In this document: in pieces, positions 8,836-18,067 of the stretch | How the letters are laid out: the number at the start of each line of letters is the position of its first letter | Position numbering within the stretch: position 1 is the stretch's first letter | Translations under genes and position numbers: made by a program | Assembly (NCBI GenBank): GCA_002436105.1 | Contig: DIXU01000009.1 | Location: 62,001 to 126,000 of the forward strand | DNA from: Candidatus Aminicenantes bacterium UBA6072 | Lineage (GTDB): Bacteria > Acidobacteriota > Aminicenantia > UBA2199 | Length of the DNA stretch: 64,000 bases | Direction of reading: 5' to 3' | The notes under the pieces: generated by a model | What the model saw: the letters and a program-made list of their open reading frames with translations, nothing else | Databases searched by the model: none | What the model was told of the DNA's origin: nothing

Positions 8836-11178
8836 TTACTTGGATACCTCGATCTCCAGCCCCGCCGGCGTCGAGGCGATCATGATCCCGCCTCTCCTCG
8901 CCGTCGCCAGCCAGCGGATGCCGCGCTGCTTCAAGCGCCCGACGACCTCGCGATGGGGAAAGCCGTAGGAACTGTGGGCCGGGGCCGAGATCACCGCGAC
9001 ACCGGGCTTGACCGCGTCGAGGAACGCCGCGGAAGAAGAAGTGCGCGAGCCGTGGTGGGGAACCTTGAGGACGGTTGACTCGAGCCCCGGGCCGAATTCG
9101 CTGGCGAGCCCGGCTTCGACGCCCTTCTCGATATCGCCGCAGAGCAGGAAGGAAGCGCGGCCGTCGGAAACGCGCAGGACCATGGAGTGGTCGTTGCGCG
9201 CGGCATCGCTCTCGATGAAACGGGGCGGGAAAAGGCAGGCGATCGTGCCGGCGCCGGCCCGCCGGGAATAGCCGCGGACAACCCGGCGCAGCCGCGTCGC
9301 CTCCGGCCTGGCCGCCAGCAGGCGGCGGTAATACTCATCATCCGCGGCCGAGGAGGAAAGCCACAGTTCTTCGGGCTTCAGGACGCCGATGATCTCGCTC
9401 ATGCCCTCGGCATGGTCGGGATGGCAGTGGCTCACCGCCACCCAGCGGACGCGGATGCGCTTTTGGATGAGGAAGGGCAGGACCAGCCGCCGGCCGACCT
9501 GGAAGCCGGAGAAGCTGGAGCCGCCGCCGTCGACCAGCAGGGCATCGCCATTGGGAAAGGCGGCGACGACGGCGTCGCCGTGGCCGACGTCCAGGAAGTA
9601 CACTTCCAGGTTCCGCGGGCGGTAGCGCCGCGGCGGCAGGGAGATGAAGACGAGAATGGCGGCGAGCAGCAGCGCCGCCAGGGCCCGCCCGCGGGTCTTC
9701 AGCCGTTCCCGGGAGACGGCGTAAAAAAGCAGGCCGGCGGCGGCGAGCAGCCAGAGCGGCGGGGGCGGACGGAAAACGGTCAGGGAGAGATGATCGTAGA
9801 TCCAGGCGCTGACCGCGAAAAACGCGTCCAGGGCGATCCCCGCCGGCAGCAGCGCCAGGGCGGCGGCCGCTTCCGGCAGCCAGGCCAGGAACAGGAGCAG
9901 CACGCCGCAGACGGTAACGACGGCCGCCAGCGGCGCCAGCAGCAGGCCGCTGAAAAAACCGGCAAAGGCGTAGCGCTGGAAAAAATAGAGCGACAGGGGC
10001 AGCGCCATCAGGGCGGCGGAGAAATTTGCCGAGACCAGCTCGGCGATCCAGCGCGGCAGCGCGCGCAGCCGCGGCAGGAAGATGCCGCGCCCGGCGAGGA
10101 TGGCCGCGGTGAGGGCGAAGGTCAGGATGAACCCGGGATCGAGGAATTGCGCCGGGTTGACGGCCAGCAGCAGCAGGCCGCAGAAGGAGATGATGTTGGA
10201 CGGCTCCACGTCCATGAACCACACCCGGCCGGCGAACACCAGCAGCGCCATCAGCACCGCCCGCTCGGCCGAGACGTCGAAGCCGGAAAGGGCCAGGAAC
10301 AGCGACAGCAGCAGGGCGGCGATGGCGTAGCGCGGCAGGAGGGAGAGGCTCAGCCAGCGGAGAACCAGGAGCGCTACCAGGGCCAGGATGGCGATGTTGC
10401 CACCCGAGATGGCCAGCAGGTGGAAGACGCCCGAGCCGATGAGCGTCTCCTGCTCGCCCTCATCCAGCCGGCCGCGGTCGCCGAGCAGCGTGGCCTCCAG
10501 GAAGACCCCCGGCGGCTGCAGCGCGCCGCGACGCAGGTAGCGCGCCTCGATCGCCCGGCGCACGCGGTTGCGCCAGGCGCCGATGAAGCGCCAGAAAGGG
10601 TTCGCCGGCCCCACTACCCGCGCCAGCCGCGCCGACTTGCAGAAGGCCGACAGCTGGATACCCTTGTACAGCAGGTAGGTTTCGTAGGGGTTGGCGAAGA
10701 AATTGCGGTTGGGACGGCGCGCCTCGACGCGGGCGTCGACCTCGATGCGGTCGCCGCGGTTCAGCTGGCGCAGGTCGCCGTTGCAGGCAATGCGGACGGT
10801 CAGCCCGCGATCGCTCCGGCCCCCGGGCCAGGAAATGTCGCGCGCGCGCAGCAGCAGGAGCGAGCGCCCGGCGCCGATCTCGGGAAAGTCCAGCAGCTCG
10901 CCGCTCAGGGTGACGTATTCGTCGACCGGAAACGACAGGTCCCGCCCCGCATGAAAGGCGTCACGCTGGCGCAGGTAGGCGCCGGCCAGGAGCAGCGCCA
11001 GCGCCAGGGCGACCAGGGCATGGGCGCTCCGGTATTTCCCCAGCGCGAAAAAGCCGATGAACAGGGCAAACACGGCGAGCGCCAGGATGCGGAAGGCAAC
11101 CGGCGCCGGGGCCAGGCCTTGAACCAGGAAAAGCATGGCCAGGCCGGCGAGGAAAACGGGGGTGAAAATGTCGCGCAT
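8836..11178 (-). CDS. comEC: ComEC/Rec2 family DNA-uptake channel protein
   Basis: 780 residues. It combines an N-terminal DUF4131-type region (about 50-190, with TLSGELLDFPEIGAG), a polytopic Competence domain (about 220-510; GVFHLLAISGGNIAIL is the hallmark) and a C-terminal metallo-beta-lactamase fold. The metal motif SHCHPDHAEG and the later KVPHHGSRTS are intact. The family forms the inner-membrane channel that moves single-stranded DNA into the cytoplasm during transformation. The start at 11178 is preferred over 11250 because a -10 box lies five bases upstream and the transmembrane segment starts at once. No com neighbours are present, so competence itself is unproven. Confidence 0.88.
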   Translation of the reverse strand: MRDIFTPVFLAGLAMLFLVQGLAPAPVAFRILALAVFALFIGFFALGKYRSAHALVALALALLLAGAYLRQRDAFHAGRDLSFPVDEYVTLSGELLDFPEIGAGRSLLLLRARDISWPGGRSDRGLTVRIACNGDLRQLNRGDRIEVDARVEARRPNRNFFANPYETYLLYKGIQLSAFCKSARLARVVGPANPFWRFIGAWRNRVRRAIEARYLRRGALQPPGVFLEATLLGDRGRLDEGEQETLIGSGVFHLLAISGGNIAILALVALLVLRWLSLSLLPRYAIAALLLSLFLALSGFDVSAERAVLMALLVFAGRVWFMDVEPSNIISFCGLLLLAVNPAQFLDPGFILTFALTAAILAGRGIFLPRLRALPRWIAELVSANFSAALMALPLSLYFFQRYAFAGFFSGLLLAPLAAVVTVCGVLLLFLAWLPEAAAALALLPAGIALDAFFAVSAWIYDHLSLTVFRPPPPLWLLAAAGLLFYAVSRERLKTRGRALAALLLAAILVFISLPPRRYRPRNLEVYFLDVGHGDAVVAAFPNGDALLVDGGGSSFSGFQVGRRLVLPFLIQKRIRVRWVAVSHCHPDHAEGMSEIIGVLKPEELWLSSSAADDEYYRRLLAARPEATRLRRVVRGYSRRAGAGTIACLFPPRFIESDAARNDHSMVLRVSDGRASFLLCGDIEKGVEAGLASEFGPGLESTVLKVPHHGSRTSSSAAFLDAVKPGVAVISAPAHSSYGFPHREVVGRLKQRGIRWLATARRGGIMIASTPAGLEIEVSK

Positions 11179-11183
11179 GCCCG

Positions 11184-11213
11184 ATAGTACCCGCAGCGGC
11201 CGTGAAAAAGCAA
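11184..11213 (-). promoter_or_regulatory. Predicted promoter giving a leaderless comEC mRNA
   Basis: Minus-strand TTGCTT (11213-11208), an 18-base spacer, then TACTAT (11189-11184). Only five bases separate the -10 box from the ATG at 11178 and there is no ribosome-binding site. Transcription would therefore begin at or beside the start codon. Confidence 0.5.
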
Positions 11214-11240
11214 CCGCGGCATGAAAAAACAGGACCGCGG

Positions 11241-11269
11241 TTGAAATCATGACAAATCTGGTATATTAT
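11241..11269 (+). promoter_or_regulatory. Predicted sigma-70 promoter for the phosphodiesterase operon
   Basis: TTGAAA (11241-11246), a 17-base spacer, TATTAT (11264-11269). It is divergent from comEC and about 37 bases upstream of the ATG at 11307, which has GAGGAAGA as its ribosome-binding site. Confidence 0.55.
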
Positions 11270-11306
11270 TCTACATTGCGTCGATGATCTCGGCGAACGA
11301 GGAAGA

Positions 11307-13265
11307 ATGAAACGCAGAGAATTCATAATAAGCGGCAGTACCCTGGCCGCCGCCCCGTTCATGAACTTCGGGGCGGGGAAGCCGCAGGGGAAAAAGCTGC
11401 TGGTCCTGGGCTTCGACGGCATGGACCCCGGCAAGGTCGACCAGCTGATGCGCCGCGGCGAACTGCCCAACATGCAGCGCCTGGGCGAGCGCGGCGCCTT
11501 CACCATGATGCGCTCCACCATCCCCCCCCAGAGCCCGGTGGCCTGGGGCAGCTTCATCTCCGGCTCCGATCCCGGCGTCTACGGCATCTACGACTTCCTG
11601 CACCGCGACCCCGAGACCTACCTGCCCATCTTCGCCCAGAGCGAGACGACGCCCTCGCGCATGCTGGTCGGCCTGGGCAAGTACCGCGTCCCGCTCAAGC
11701 CGGGCAAGGTGGTGCTCAAGCGCGAGGGACCGGCGTTCTGGGACCACCTGCAGGAACGCGGCATCCCGGCCACCATCTTCAAGGTTCCGACCAACTACCC
11801 GCCCTCGGACAGCAAGCAGCGCACGCTGGCCGGCATGGGCACCCCCGACATCCAGGGCACGTACGGCATCTACTCGCTGTTCACCTCCGACGAGCGCGAG
11901 TCGCAGAGCGAGCTGTCTGCGGCCAACGTCTATTATGCCTACATCGACGAGAACAACGTCATGGAGGGGCAGATCGACGGGCCGAAGAACGACCTGCTCA
12001 AGGAGAGCGAGCCGGTCATCGTCCCCTTCAAGGTCCATGTCGACGACCGGCACCGAACGGCGCGCATCGACATCCAGGGCAAGGAGATCCTCATCGCCGA
12101 GAAGGAATACTCCGACTGGGTGGAGATCGAGTTCTCGCTGATCTCCGGCCTGGCCGGCATCACCGGCATGGTCAAGTTCTACCTGATGGAGATGGGCGAG
12201 CGCTTTCGCCTCTACGTCTCCCCCATCCATATCAGCCCGCGCCGCCCCGCCGTGCCCATCAGCACGCCGGCGAGCTACAGCCGGGAACTGGCCGATCGGG
12301 TCGGCCTGTTCCACACCATCGGCCTGCCGGCCGACACCAAGGCCCTGAGCAACGGCACGTTCTCCATGGAGAACTACATCGTCCAGTCGCTGTCGGTGTT
12401 CGAGGAGAGCCGGCGCCTGTTCGACTACGAGCTGAAGCGCTTCCTCGGCCAGAAGGAGGGGCTGCTGTTCTTCTACTTCTCCTCCCTCGACCAGGGCCAG
12501 CACATGTTCTGGGCCCTGAACGACAGGCAGCACCCCTTTTACCACCCGGAGGAGAACCGGAAATTCGGCTTCATCACCGACGAGATGTACCGCAAGTTCG
12601 ACCGCGTGCTGGGCAAGGCGCTGCAGGCCGTCGGCCCCGACGTGCCGGTGATGCTCATGTCCGACCACGGCTTCGCCCCCTTCCGCCGCGAGGTCAACAT
12701 CAACAACTGGCTGGCGCGCGAAGGCTACCTGAAACTGGCCTACGGCGATCCGGGAGCGTCGATCTTCGACGCCGCCGACTGGAGCTCCTCCAAGGCCTAC
12801 GCCCTGGGGCTGAACGGCTTCTACCTGAACCTGGCCGGCAGGGAAAGCCGGGGCATCGTCAGCGCCGGCGAGAAGCGGCGGCTGCTGGAGGAGATCAAGG
12901 GCAAGCTCGAGGCCCTGGTCGATCCCCAGGACGGCACCCGGCTGATCACCTGCGCCTATATTTCCGAGGATCATTTCTCGAAGGATTTCCTGCACCGCGC
13001 CCCCGACATCATCCTGGGCTTCAACCGCGGCTACCGCATCAGCGACGACTCGGCCCTGGGCACCATCAGCCGCGACGTGGTCAGCGACAACATGGGCTGG
13101 TGGTCGGGCGACCACTGCGTCGACCCGCTGAAAGTGCCGGCGTCGTTCCTCTCCAGCTTCAAGATCGGCAAGCCGGTGCCCGACATGCAGGACATGGCCC
13201 CCACCATTTTGAAATATTTCGGCATCGAAACGCCGCCGACCATGAAGGGCAAAGCGATCATCTAG
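11307..13265 (+). CDS. Alkaline-phosphatase-superfamily phosphodiesterase with Tat-like signal
   Basis: 652 residues. The N-terminus MKRREFIISG has the twin-arginine form and is followed by a hydrophobic stretch, so Tat export is likely. Motifs of the type I phosphodiesterase/nucleotide pyrophosphatase superfamily are present: metal-binding Asp in LGFDGMDPG, the nucleophile region PPQSPVAWGSF, the pair SLDQGQHMFW, SDHGFAPF, and a late DHC in WSGDHCVDP. A nucleotide- or phospholipid-related substrate is possible but not shown. It is first in a three-gene set: the 62-residue protein follows after 10 bases and a membrane protein after that, which suggests a joint function. Confidence 0.85.
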   Translation: MKRREFIISGSTLAAAPFMNFGAGKPQGKKLLVLGFDGMDPGKVDQLMRRGELPNMQRLGERGAFTMMRSTIPPQSPVAWGSFISGSDPGVYGIYDFLHRDPETYLPIFAQSETTPSRMLVGLGKYRVPLKPGKVVLKREGPAFWDHLQERGIPATIFKVPTNYPPSDSKQRTLAGMGTPDIQGTYGIYSLFTSDERESQSELSAANVYYAYIDENNVMEGQIDGPKNDLLKESEPVIVPFKVHVDDRHRTARIDIQGKEILIAEKEYSDWVEIEFSLISGLAGITGMVKFYLMEMGERFRLYVSPIHISPRRPAVPISTPASYSRELADRVGLFHTIGLPADTKALSNGTFSMENYIVQSLSVFEESRRLFDYELKRFLGQKEGLLFFYFSSLDQGQHMFWALNDRQHPFYHPEENRKFGFITDEMYRKFDRVLGKALQAVGPDVPVMLMSDHGFAPFRREVNINNWLAREGYLKLAYGDPGASIFDAADWSSSKAYALGLNGFYLNLAGRESRGIVSAGEKRRLLEEIKGKLEALVDPQDGTRLITCAYISEDHFSKDFLHRAPDIILGFNRGYRISDDSALGTISRDVVSDNMGWWSGDHCVDPLKVPASFLSSFKIGKPVPDMQDMAPTILKYFGIETPPTMKGKAII

Positions 13266-13275
13266 GAGGAACACC

Positions 13276-13464
13276 ATGGCAAGCAAAGTCAAGCTCAGCA
13301 AGGAGGCCGACCAGAAGGCCGAGGCCATCATCGCCTTCCACGGCTATTCGTCGCTGGAGGAGCTGGTCGAGGACCTGATCGGCAAGGAATACGAAAAGAT
13401 CAAGAGCGGCGACGACAAGGAGGAGCTGGCCAGCAAGCTCAGCGGCCTGGGCTACATCTCCTAG
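13276..13464 (+). CDS. Small 62-residue hydrophilic protein
   Basis: It starts with ATG after a strong AGGAGG and ends one base before the next gene, so it is clearly translated as part of the operon. The sequence is charged and mostly helical (KLSKEADQKAEAIIAFHGYSS, then acidic and lysine-rich), with LGYIS at the end. No known motif was recognised. Its position between an exported phosphodiesterase and an insertase-like membrane protein suggests an adaptor or regulatory role; this is inference. Confidence 0.75.
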   Translation: MASKVKLSKEADQKAEAIIAFHGYSSLEELVEDLIGKEYEKIKSGDDKEELASKLSGLGYIS

Positions 13465-13465
13465 G

Positions 13466-14287
13466 ATGGCGCAAAAGTTCAACTACCTCGCCACCCGGGG
13501 CTGCGACCTGCTGCTGGCGCCGCTGGCCAAGCTGCCCCCCTTCTGGGGCATCCTTTTCCTCAGCGTGCTGACCTCGCTGTTCGTCCTGGTGATCTACCGC
13601 TGGATCTCCAGCCCGGCCAGGGTCCGGGAGACCAAGAACCGGATCAAGGCCAACATCCTGGCCATCCGCCTCTACCGCGACTTCTGGAGGACGATCGTCG
13701 GCTCGTTCTTCAAGAGCCTGTACTATACCGGCAAGTACTTCGTGCTCAACCTGGCACCGCTGCTGGCGGTGCTGCCGCTGCTCTTCCTGCTGTTCGTGCA
13801 GATGGACGCGCGCTACGGCATGCGCCCCTTCCGTCCCGGCGAGAGCATCACGGTCAAGGCCCGCTTCGCCGGCGCCATCGGCGGCGCGGAGGCCACCCTG
13901 GCCGCCAATCCCCACTTCCAAGCGGCGATGAACCCGGTGCATGTCACCGCCCTCAACGAGGTCGACTGGAAGCTGCGGGCCGTCGCGCCCGGCGCCACCG
14001 CGATCGCCATCAGCGCCGGCGGCGTCACGGTGAAAAAGAACCTGGTCATCGGCAACGGGCTGGCAGCGCTGTCCAACAAGAAGCTGGCCGCCTCCTCGCC
14101 CGAGCACTTCATCCACCCGGTCGAGAAGCTCCTCGAGGCGCCGGCGCCCATCCGTTCCGTCGCCATCCGCTATCCCGCGCGCAGCATCTCCCTGCTGGGC
14201 CTGCGCACCCACTGGCTGGTCTGGTACCTGCTGCTGACCTTCGCCATCGCCCTGGCGCTGAAGAACAGGTTCGGAGTCGAATTCTAG
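13466..14287 (+). CDS. EMC3/DUF106-like (YidC/Oxa1 superfamily) membrane protein
   Basis: 273 residues. Hydrophobic segments lie near residues 27-45, 88-112 and 243-265. The cytosolic stretch between the first two (SSPARVRETKNRIKANILAIRLYRD) resembles the coiled segment of DUF106/EMC3-type members of the Oxa1 superfamily. A globular domain of about 130 residues, with the pattern of beta-strands, follows before the last membrane span. An insertase-like role is inferred from this topology only. It starts one base after the preceding small gene, so the three genes are almost certainly co-translated. The assignment to the superfamily needs a profile search. Confidence 0.65.
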   Translation: MAQKFNYLATRGCDLLLAPLAKLPPFWGILFLSVLTSLFVLVIYRWISSPARVRETKNRIKANILAIRLYRDFWRTIVGSFFKSLYYTGKYFVLNLAPLLAVLPLLFLLFVQMDARYGMRPFRPGESITVKARFAGAIGGAEATLAANPHFQAAMNPVHVTALNEVDWKLRAVAPGATAIAISAGGVTVKKNLVIGNGLAALSNKKLAASSPEHFIHPVEKLLEAPAPIRSVAIRYPARSISLLGLRTHWLVWYLLLTFAIALALKNRFGVEF

Positions 14288-14330
14288 AACTGGACACCAG
14301 CTGCAAAAATCCTTTTTAAGTGATCGTAGA

Positions 14331-14419
14331 AGAGTTGAAGGGTTGAAGAGTTCAAGGGTTAAAAAAAACACCAGATCGCTGTCAGTGCAGTTAACCCTTC
14401 TACCCTTTTACCCATTAAC
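14331..14419. repeat. Paired degenerate repeats in inverted orientation (GGGTTGAAGA family)
   Basis: The left arm (14331-14365) repeats AGTTGAAGGGTTGAAGAG-like units. The right arm (14390-14419) carries AACCCTTCTACCC-like units, the reverse complement of the same theme. About 25 unrelated bases separate them. Non-coding, in the gap before the M28 peptidase gene. Confidence 0.6.
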
Positions 14420-14489
14420 TTCTTTGACTTGAGTCTTCTCCATAACCATCGCCCTCTGTTTCGCGTAAAACCCTACTCAAGGAGAACCC

Positions 14490-16274
14490 ATGAAAAAACT
14501 GCTCTTTGCCATCATCATCCTTTCATTTTTCCTCACCATGTCCGCCGCCCAGGAACAAAAGGACCCCGTTGCCGAGATGATGAAGAACCTGCAGACAATG
14601 GAAAAGACCGACGCCGTGCCGGCGCGGCTGCAGGCCGGCTTCGACAGCATAAACGCCCGCGACCTGATGACCCTGATGGCCTTCCTCTCGCACGACGCGC
14701 TCGAGGGCCGCGAGGTCGCCAGTCCCGGCTACGACATCGCCGCCGAGTACGCCCGCTCGCTTTTCGCCCTGTGGGGCCTGAAGCCGGGCGGCGACATGCC
14801 CCGGCCCGCGGCCGGTTTCTTCGGCCCCGATCCCGGGCGGCCCGCGCCCGGGCCCGAACGCGGCTTCCTGCAGGAGTTCGCCATGAAGGAAGCGCTGGAG
14901 ACGACCGCCGCCGTTGTCCTGGAGTCGGGCCGGGTCGCGCGGGCGTTCACCCCCGACGTCGACTTCGTCTTCAGCTCGCTCCTGCCCCTGGAACTGAGCG
15001 CGCCGGTGGTTTTCGCCGGCTACGGCATCAGCGAGAAGGCGGCCGGCTACGACGATCTCGCCGGCATCGACCTCAAGGACAAGGCGGTCATGATCCTGAC
15101 CGCGGCCCCGGGCAGGGACGACGCGGCCTCTCCCTTCCAGAAGCAGGAGCTGAAAGAAAAGTATTTCGCGGCCATGCCCGCCCGGCGCGGCGGCGGCGCC
15201 GACTTCGCCAAGGCAACGGAGATCTTCAAGCGCGGCGCCCTGGCCGTGCTGATCGTCAAGGACTCGATCGCCGCCGGCGACATCCACGGCGAGATCCTCG
15301 CCCGCCAGGAAGTGCGCGACGACAAGCCCATCCTCCCCGACAACCGCAAGAAGCTGCTCATCCCCGGCTCCCAGGGCATGCCCTGGGAGGGACGCGCCAT
15401 CGTGCGCGTGTCGCGGGAGATGGCCGACGCCATCCTGGCCGGCTCCGGCGAGACCCTCGACAGCCTGCAGGCCGGGATCGCCGCCCGCTACAAGCCGCGC
15501 TCGCTCGCCCTGGCCGGGACTCGCCTGCGTTTGAGCAACCGGGTGAACTACCGCCTGGTCAAGAGCGCCAACGTCGTGGGCTACATAGAGGGGAGCGACC
15601 CGCGGCTGAAAAGCGAGGCGCTGGTCATCGGCGCCCACCTCGACCACCTGGGCCGCCGCGGCGAGTACGTCTTCAACGGCGCCGAGGACAACGCCTCGGG
15701 CGCCTGCAGCGTCCTGGCCATGGCCCGCGCCCTGGCCTTGAATCCCGAGAAGCCCAGGCGCAGCGTGGTCTTCTGCCTGTGGACCGGCGAGGAGGAGGGA
15801 TTGCTGGGCTCGCGCTGGTACGTGCAGCACCCGCTGTTCCCCATGAAGGACACCCTGGCCTACATCAACCTGGACATGGTCGCCAGGCCCTGGGACGAGA
15901 AGGGGCTGCAGCGCATGACGCGCATGCTGCGCATCAGCGCCGACGAGCTGCTGAAAAAGATCACGCCGGCCAACTTCCTCCCCCTGTCGCTATCGGAGGG
16001 ATCGCCCGACCTGCGCGGCGCGCTGCAGGAGGCCAACCGCCACGTCGGCTTCGACATCCTCTACCGCGAGACGCCGCGCAGCATGGACCGCATGTCGGGC
16101 GGCAGCGACCACGCTCCTTTCGCCTGGGCCGGCCGACCCTGGGCCTTCTTCATCACCGGCATGAGCGACGTCTACCACACCCCCGGCGACAGCATGGAGA
16201 AATTCGACGGCGCGACCATGGAGAAAGTGTCGCGGCTGATCTACCTGGCCGCCTTCATGCTGGCCGACAAGTGA
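14490..16274 (+). CDS. Secreted M28-family zinc aminopeptidase
   Basis: 594 residues, ATG preceded by AAGGAGA. The signal peptide is residues 1-20, ending SAAQ. A protease-associated-like region lies around 130-300. The M28 catalytic domain has all zinc ligands in order: H383 and D385 (GAHLDHLG), D400 (GAEDNASG), E434/E435 (TGEEEG), an Asp in INLDMV, and H563 (DVYHTPGD). It probably trims peptides outside the cytoplasm, consistent with a peptide-fermenting lifestyle. The gene is monocistronic and convergent with efp, whose stop lies 10 bases away. Confidence 0.9.
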   Translation: MKKLLFAIIILSFFLTMSAAQEQKDPVAEMMKNLQTMEKTDAVPARLQAGFDSINARDLMTLMAFLSHDALEGREVASPGYDIAAEYARSLFALWGLKPGGDMPRPAAGFFGPDPGRPAPGPERGFLQEFAMKEALETTAAVVLESGRVARAFTPDVDFVFSSLLPLELSAPVVFAGYGISEKAAGYDDLAGIDLKDKAVMILTAAPGRDDAASPFQKQELKEKYFAAMPARRGGGADFAKATEIFKRGALAVLIVKDSIAAGDIHGEILARQEVRDDKPILPDNRKKLLIPGSQGMPWEGRAIVRVSREMADAILAGSGETLDSLQAGIAARYKPRSLALAGTRLRLSNRVNYRLVKSANVVGYIEGSDPRLKSEALVIGAHLDHLGRRGEYVFNGAEDNASGACSVLAMARALALNPEKPRRSVVFCLWTGEEEGLLGSRWYVQHPLFPMKDTLAYINLDMVARPWDEKGLQRMTRMLRISADELLKKITPANFLPLSLSEGSPDLRGALQEANRHVGFDILYRETPRSMDRMSGGSDHAPFAWAGRPWAFFITGMSDVYHTPGDSMEKFDGATMEKVSRLIYLAAFMLADK

Positions 16275-16283
16275 GAAAACGGC

Positions 16284-16847
16284 TTACTTGCTGACCCTTT
16301 CGATGTAGGAGCCGTCGCGGGTGTCGATCTTGATGACGCTGCCCGCCTCGATGAACGGCGGCACCGTCACCTCCAGGCCGCCCTCGAGCTTGGCCGGCTT
16401 GTAGGAGGCCTGCACCGTCGAGCCCTTCATGACCTTTTCGGTCTCGACCACCGTGAACTCCATCGACAGCGGCGGCACGATGTTGATCGGCCGGCCCTGG
16501 AAGAATTCCATCTGGTAGGTCTCGTTCTCCTTCAGGTAGTAGACGTTGTCGCCGATGAACTCCTCGTCCAGGCTGATCTGGTCGTAGGTGGCGGTGTCCA
16601 TGAAGATGTAGTGCGTGCCGTCGTGGTAGGAGTAGGTGACCTCCTTGGTATCCAGGGTCACCTTCTCCACGCGATCGGAAGAGCCGAAGCGGAACGGCGA
16701 GCGCACGTTGCTCTCCAGGTCGCGCATCTTGACGTGAATGGTCGACTTGTAGCGCCCCGGAGTGACATGGTCCATCTCCTCGACGCGGTACAGCTTGTTA
16801 TCCATCAGGATGATCATCCCCTTTCGGATCTGGGTGGCGTTAATCAT
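16284..16847 (-). CDS. efp: Translation elongation factor P (Arg-tip type)
   Basis: 187 residues, the normal size, with the three beta-barrel domains of EF-P (N-terminal KOW-like IRKGMIILMDNKLYRVEE, then the OB folds ending GSYIERV). ATG at 16847 follows GGAGGT. EF-P relieves ribosomes stalled at polyproline. The loop that enters the peptidyl-transferase centre reads TPGRYKS, placing arginine at residue 32, where Escherichia coli has the modified Lys34 and Pseudomonas has rhamnosylated Arg32. The start codon lies inside the end of the upstream metalloprotease gene (8-base overlap), so the two are translationally coupled. Confidence 0.93.
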   Translation of the reverse strand: MINATQIRKGMIILMDNKLYRVEEMDHVTPGRYKSTIHVKMRDLESNVRSPFRFGSSDRVEKVTLDTKEVTYSYHDGTHYIFMDTATYDQISLDEEFIGDNVYYLKENETYQMEFFQGRPINIVPPLSMEFTVVETEKVMKGSTVQASYKPAKLEGGLEVTVPPFIEAGSVIKIDTRDGSYIERVSK

Positions 16848-18060
16848 AATTACCTCCGCTGATGAGTTCGTTGATCTTTTCACGGTCGTTGCTGCGGGCG
16901 TAGAACAGGCGGCCGGCGTCGCGGCGCAGGAAAAAATAGCCGGCCGGCGAACTGCCGGCGATGAAGTCCCGGCCCTGCTCGCTGCCGGGGCGGAAATTCA
17001 CGCGGAATTCCCGCTCCAGGAAGCGGCGGAAATCGGCCAGGAAGCGCGAGCCGTCCCGGGGAGTGTCCCAGTGGGACTCCCAGAGCAGCAGGCGCGCCTC
17101 GCCGTCGCCATAGAGGGTGAAGAGGTCGCCCCCCCATCCGGCGGCGGCGTCGGCGACCTCCAGCCCCTGCTTGAGCAGGACGTTCAGGTAGTATTCGCCC
17201 ACGACGCCCGAGTGCAACACCTCGCCGCGCGCGGGACGGAAGCGGGTGAACACGGCCTGCGGCCGCTCGCCGGCGATGTACTTGCGCGGATGCAGGATCT
17301 GTTCCGAGGAGAGCGGTTTTTCATCCAGGACGCGGTTCAACCCCTTCCAGGCGCGCTCCCTGACAATGGCCCGGCTGAACTTCATCCCCTCCAGGTAGGG
17401 CATGAGCAGCTGGTACTTGACGATCTCGGGCGCGGCCGCCAGGGTGGTGGCGCCGGCCATGGCCGAGCAGGAGAGGATGTTCTCCGGGCTGAAGGCGCTT
17501 CCGATGCGGTCGGGATCGAAGCCCATCTGGTGGACCATCACCAGGGTGGCGTCGCCCTCGACCGCCGCCAGGGCGGCCAGCTTGCGGTCGTCGAAGTCGG
17601 AGAGGTCGCCCAGCACGGCGGCCAGGTCGAAGTGCTGGTCCTGCAGGGCGTGGCGCAGCTCATGGGCCAGTGCCGGGGCGTTGAGCATGTCCACCTTGCG
17701 GAACTCCTCGACGGCCAGCAGCTCGTCGGTCTTCTCGTTGTACATGCCGCCGACGTTCTCCAGGATGATGCGCCGGCGCAGCGCCTTCAGGTCGATGCGC
17801 TCGCGGGTGAAGCCCATCCAGTAGAGGAACTCTTCCTCGCAGCGGGCCAGTTCGTCGGGGTAGTCCTCCTCGAAGAGGCGCTCGATGTACTCCTTGAGCT
17901 GGGCGCGGTCCAGGTAGCGTACCGGGACGTCGCGCTTGAACTGCAGGCGGCCGATCTCCGCCACCCGGCGCTTCAGTTCGGCGATGTCGGCTGCGAGAGC
18001 CGGCCCGACGGCAAGGCAGAGCAAGACCACCAGCGTCAAAAGGGATTTGCGGAGCTTCAT
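16840..18060 (-). CDS. Predicted exported zinc metalloprotease-like protein
   Basis: 406 residues. The signal peptide is residues 1-24, ending ALAA. The motif LAHELRHALQDQHF (about residues 131-144) is an HExxH zinc-binding site. A later EGDAT about 30 residues downstream supplies a plausible third ligand, as in gluzincins. The rest has no recognised domain. The gene overlaps efp by eight bases. The pairing of an exported protease with a translation factor looks like shared transcription, not shared function. Confidence 0.7.
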   Translation of the reverse strand: MKLRKSLLTLVVLLCLAVGPALAADIAELKRRVAEIGRLQFKRDVPVRYLDRAQLKEYIERLFEEDYPDELARCEEEFLYWMGFTRERIDLKALRRRIILENVGGMYNEKTDELLAVEEFRKVDMLNAPALAHELRHALQDQHFDLAAVLGDLSDFDDRKLAALAAVEGDATLVMVHQMGFDPDRIGSAFSPENILSCSAMAGATTLAAAPEIVKYQLLMPYLEGMKFSRAIVRERAWKGLNRVLDEKPLSSEQILHPRKYIAGERPQAVFTRFRPARGEVLHSGVVGEYYLNVLLKQGLEVADAAAGWGGDLFTLYGDGEARLLLWESHWDTPRDGSRFLADFRRFLEREFRVNFRPGSEQGRDFIAGSSPAGYFFLRRDAGRLFYARSNDREKINELISGGNYD

Positions 18061-18067
18061 CGCCTAT

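Noticed and set aside
9187..11187. A 666-codon open frame opposite comEC
   Set aside because: The product is almost entirely Gln, Gly, Ala, Arg and Glu without any motif, while the minus strand encodes an intact ComEC with metal-binding sites.
11271..13331. A 686-codon minus-strand frame opposite the phosphodiesterase
   Set aside because: Composition is that of an antisense shadow, and the plus-strand gene has all superfamily motifs plus a ribosome-binding site.
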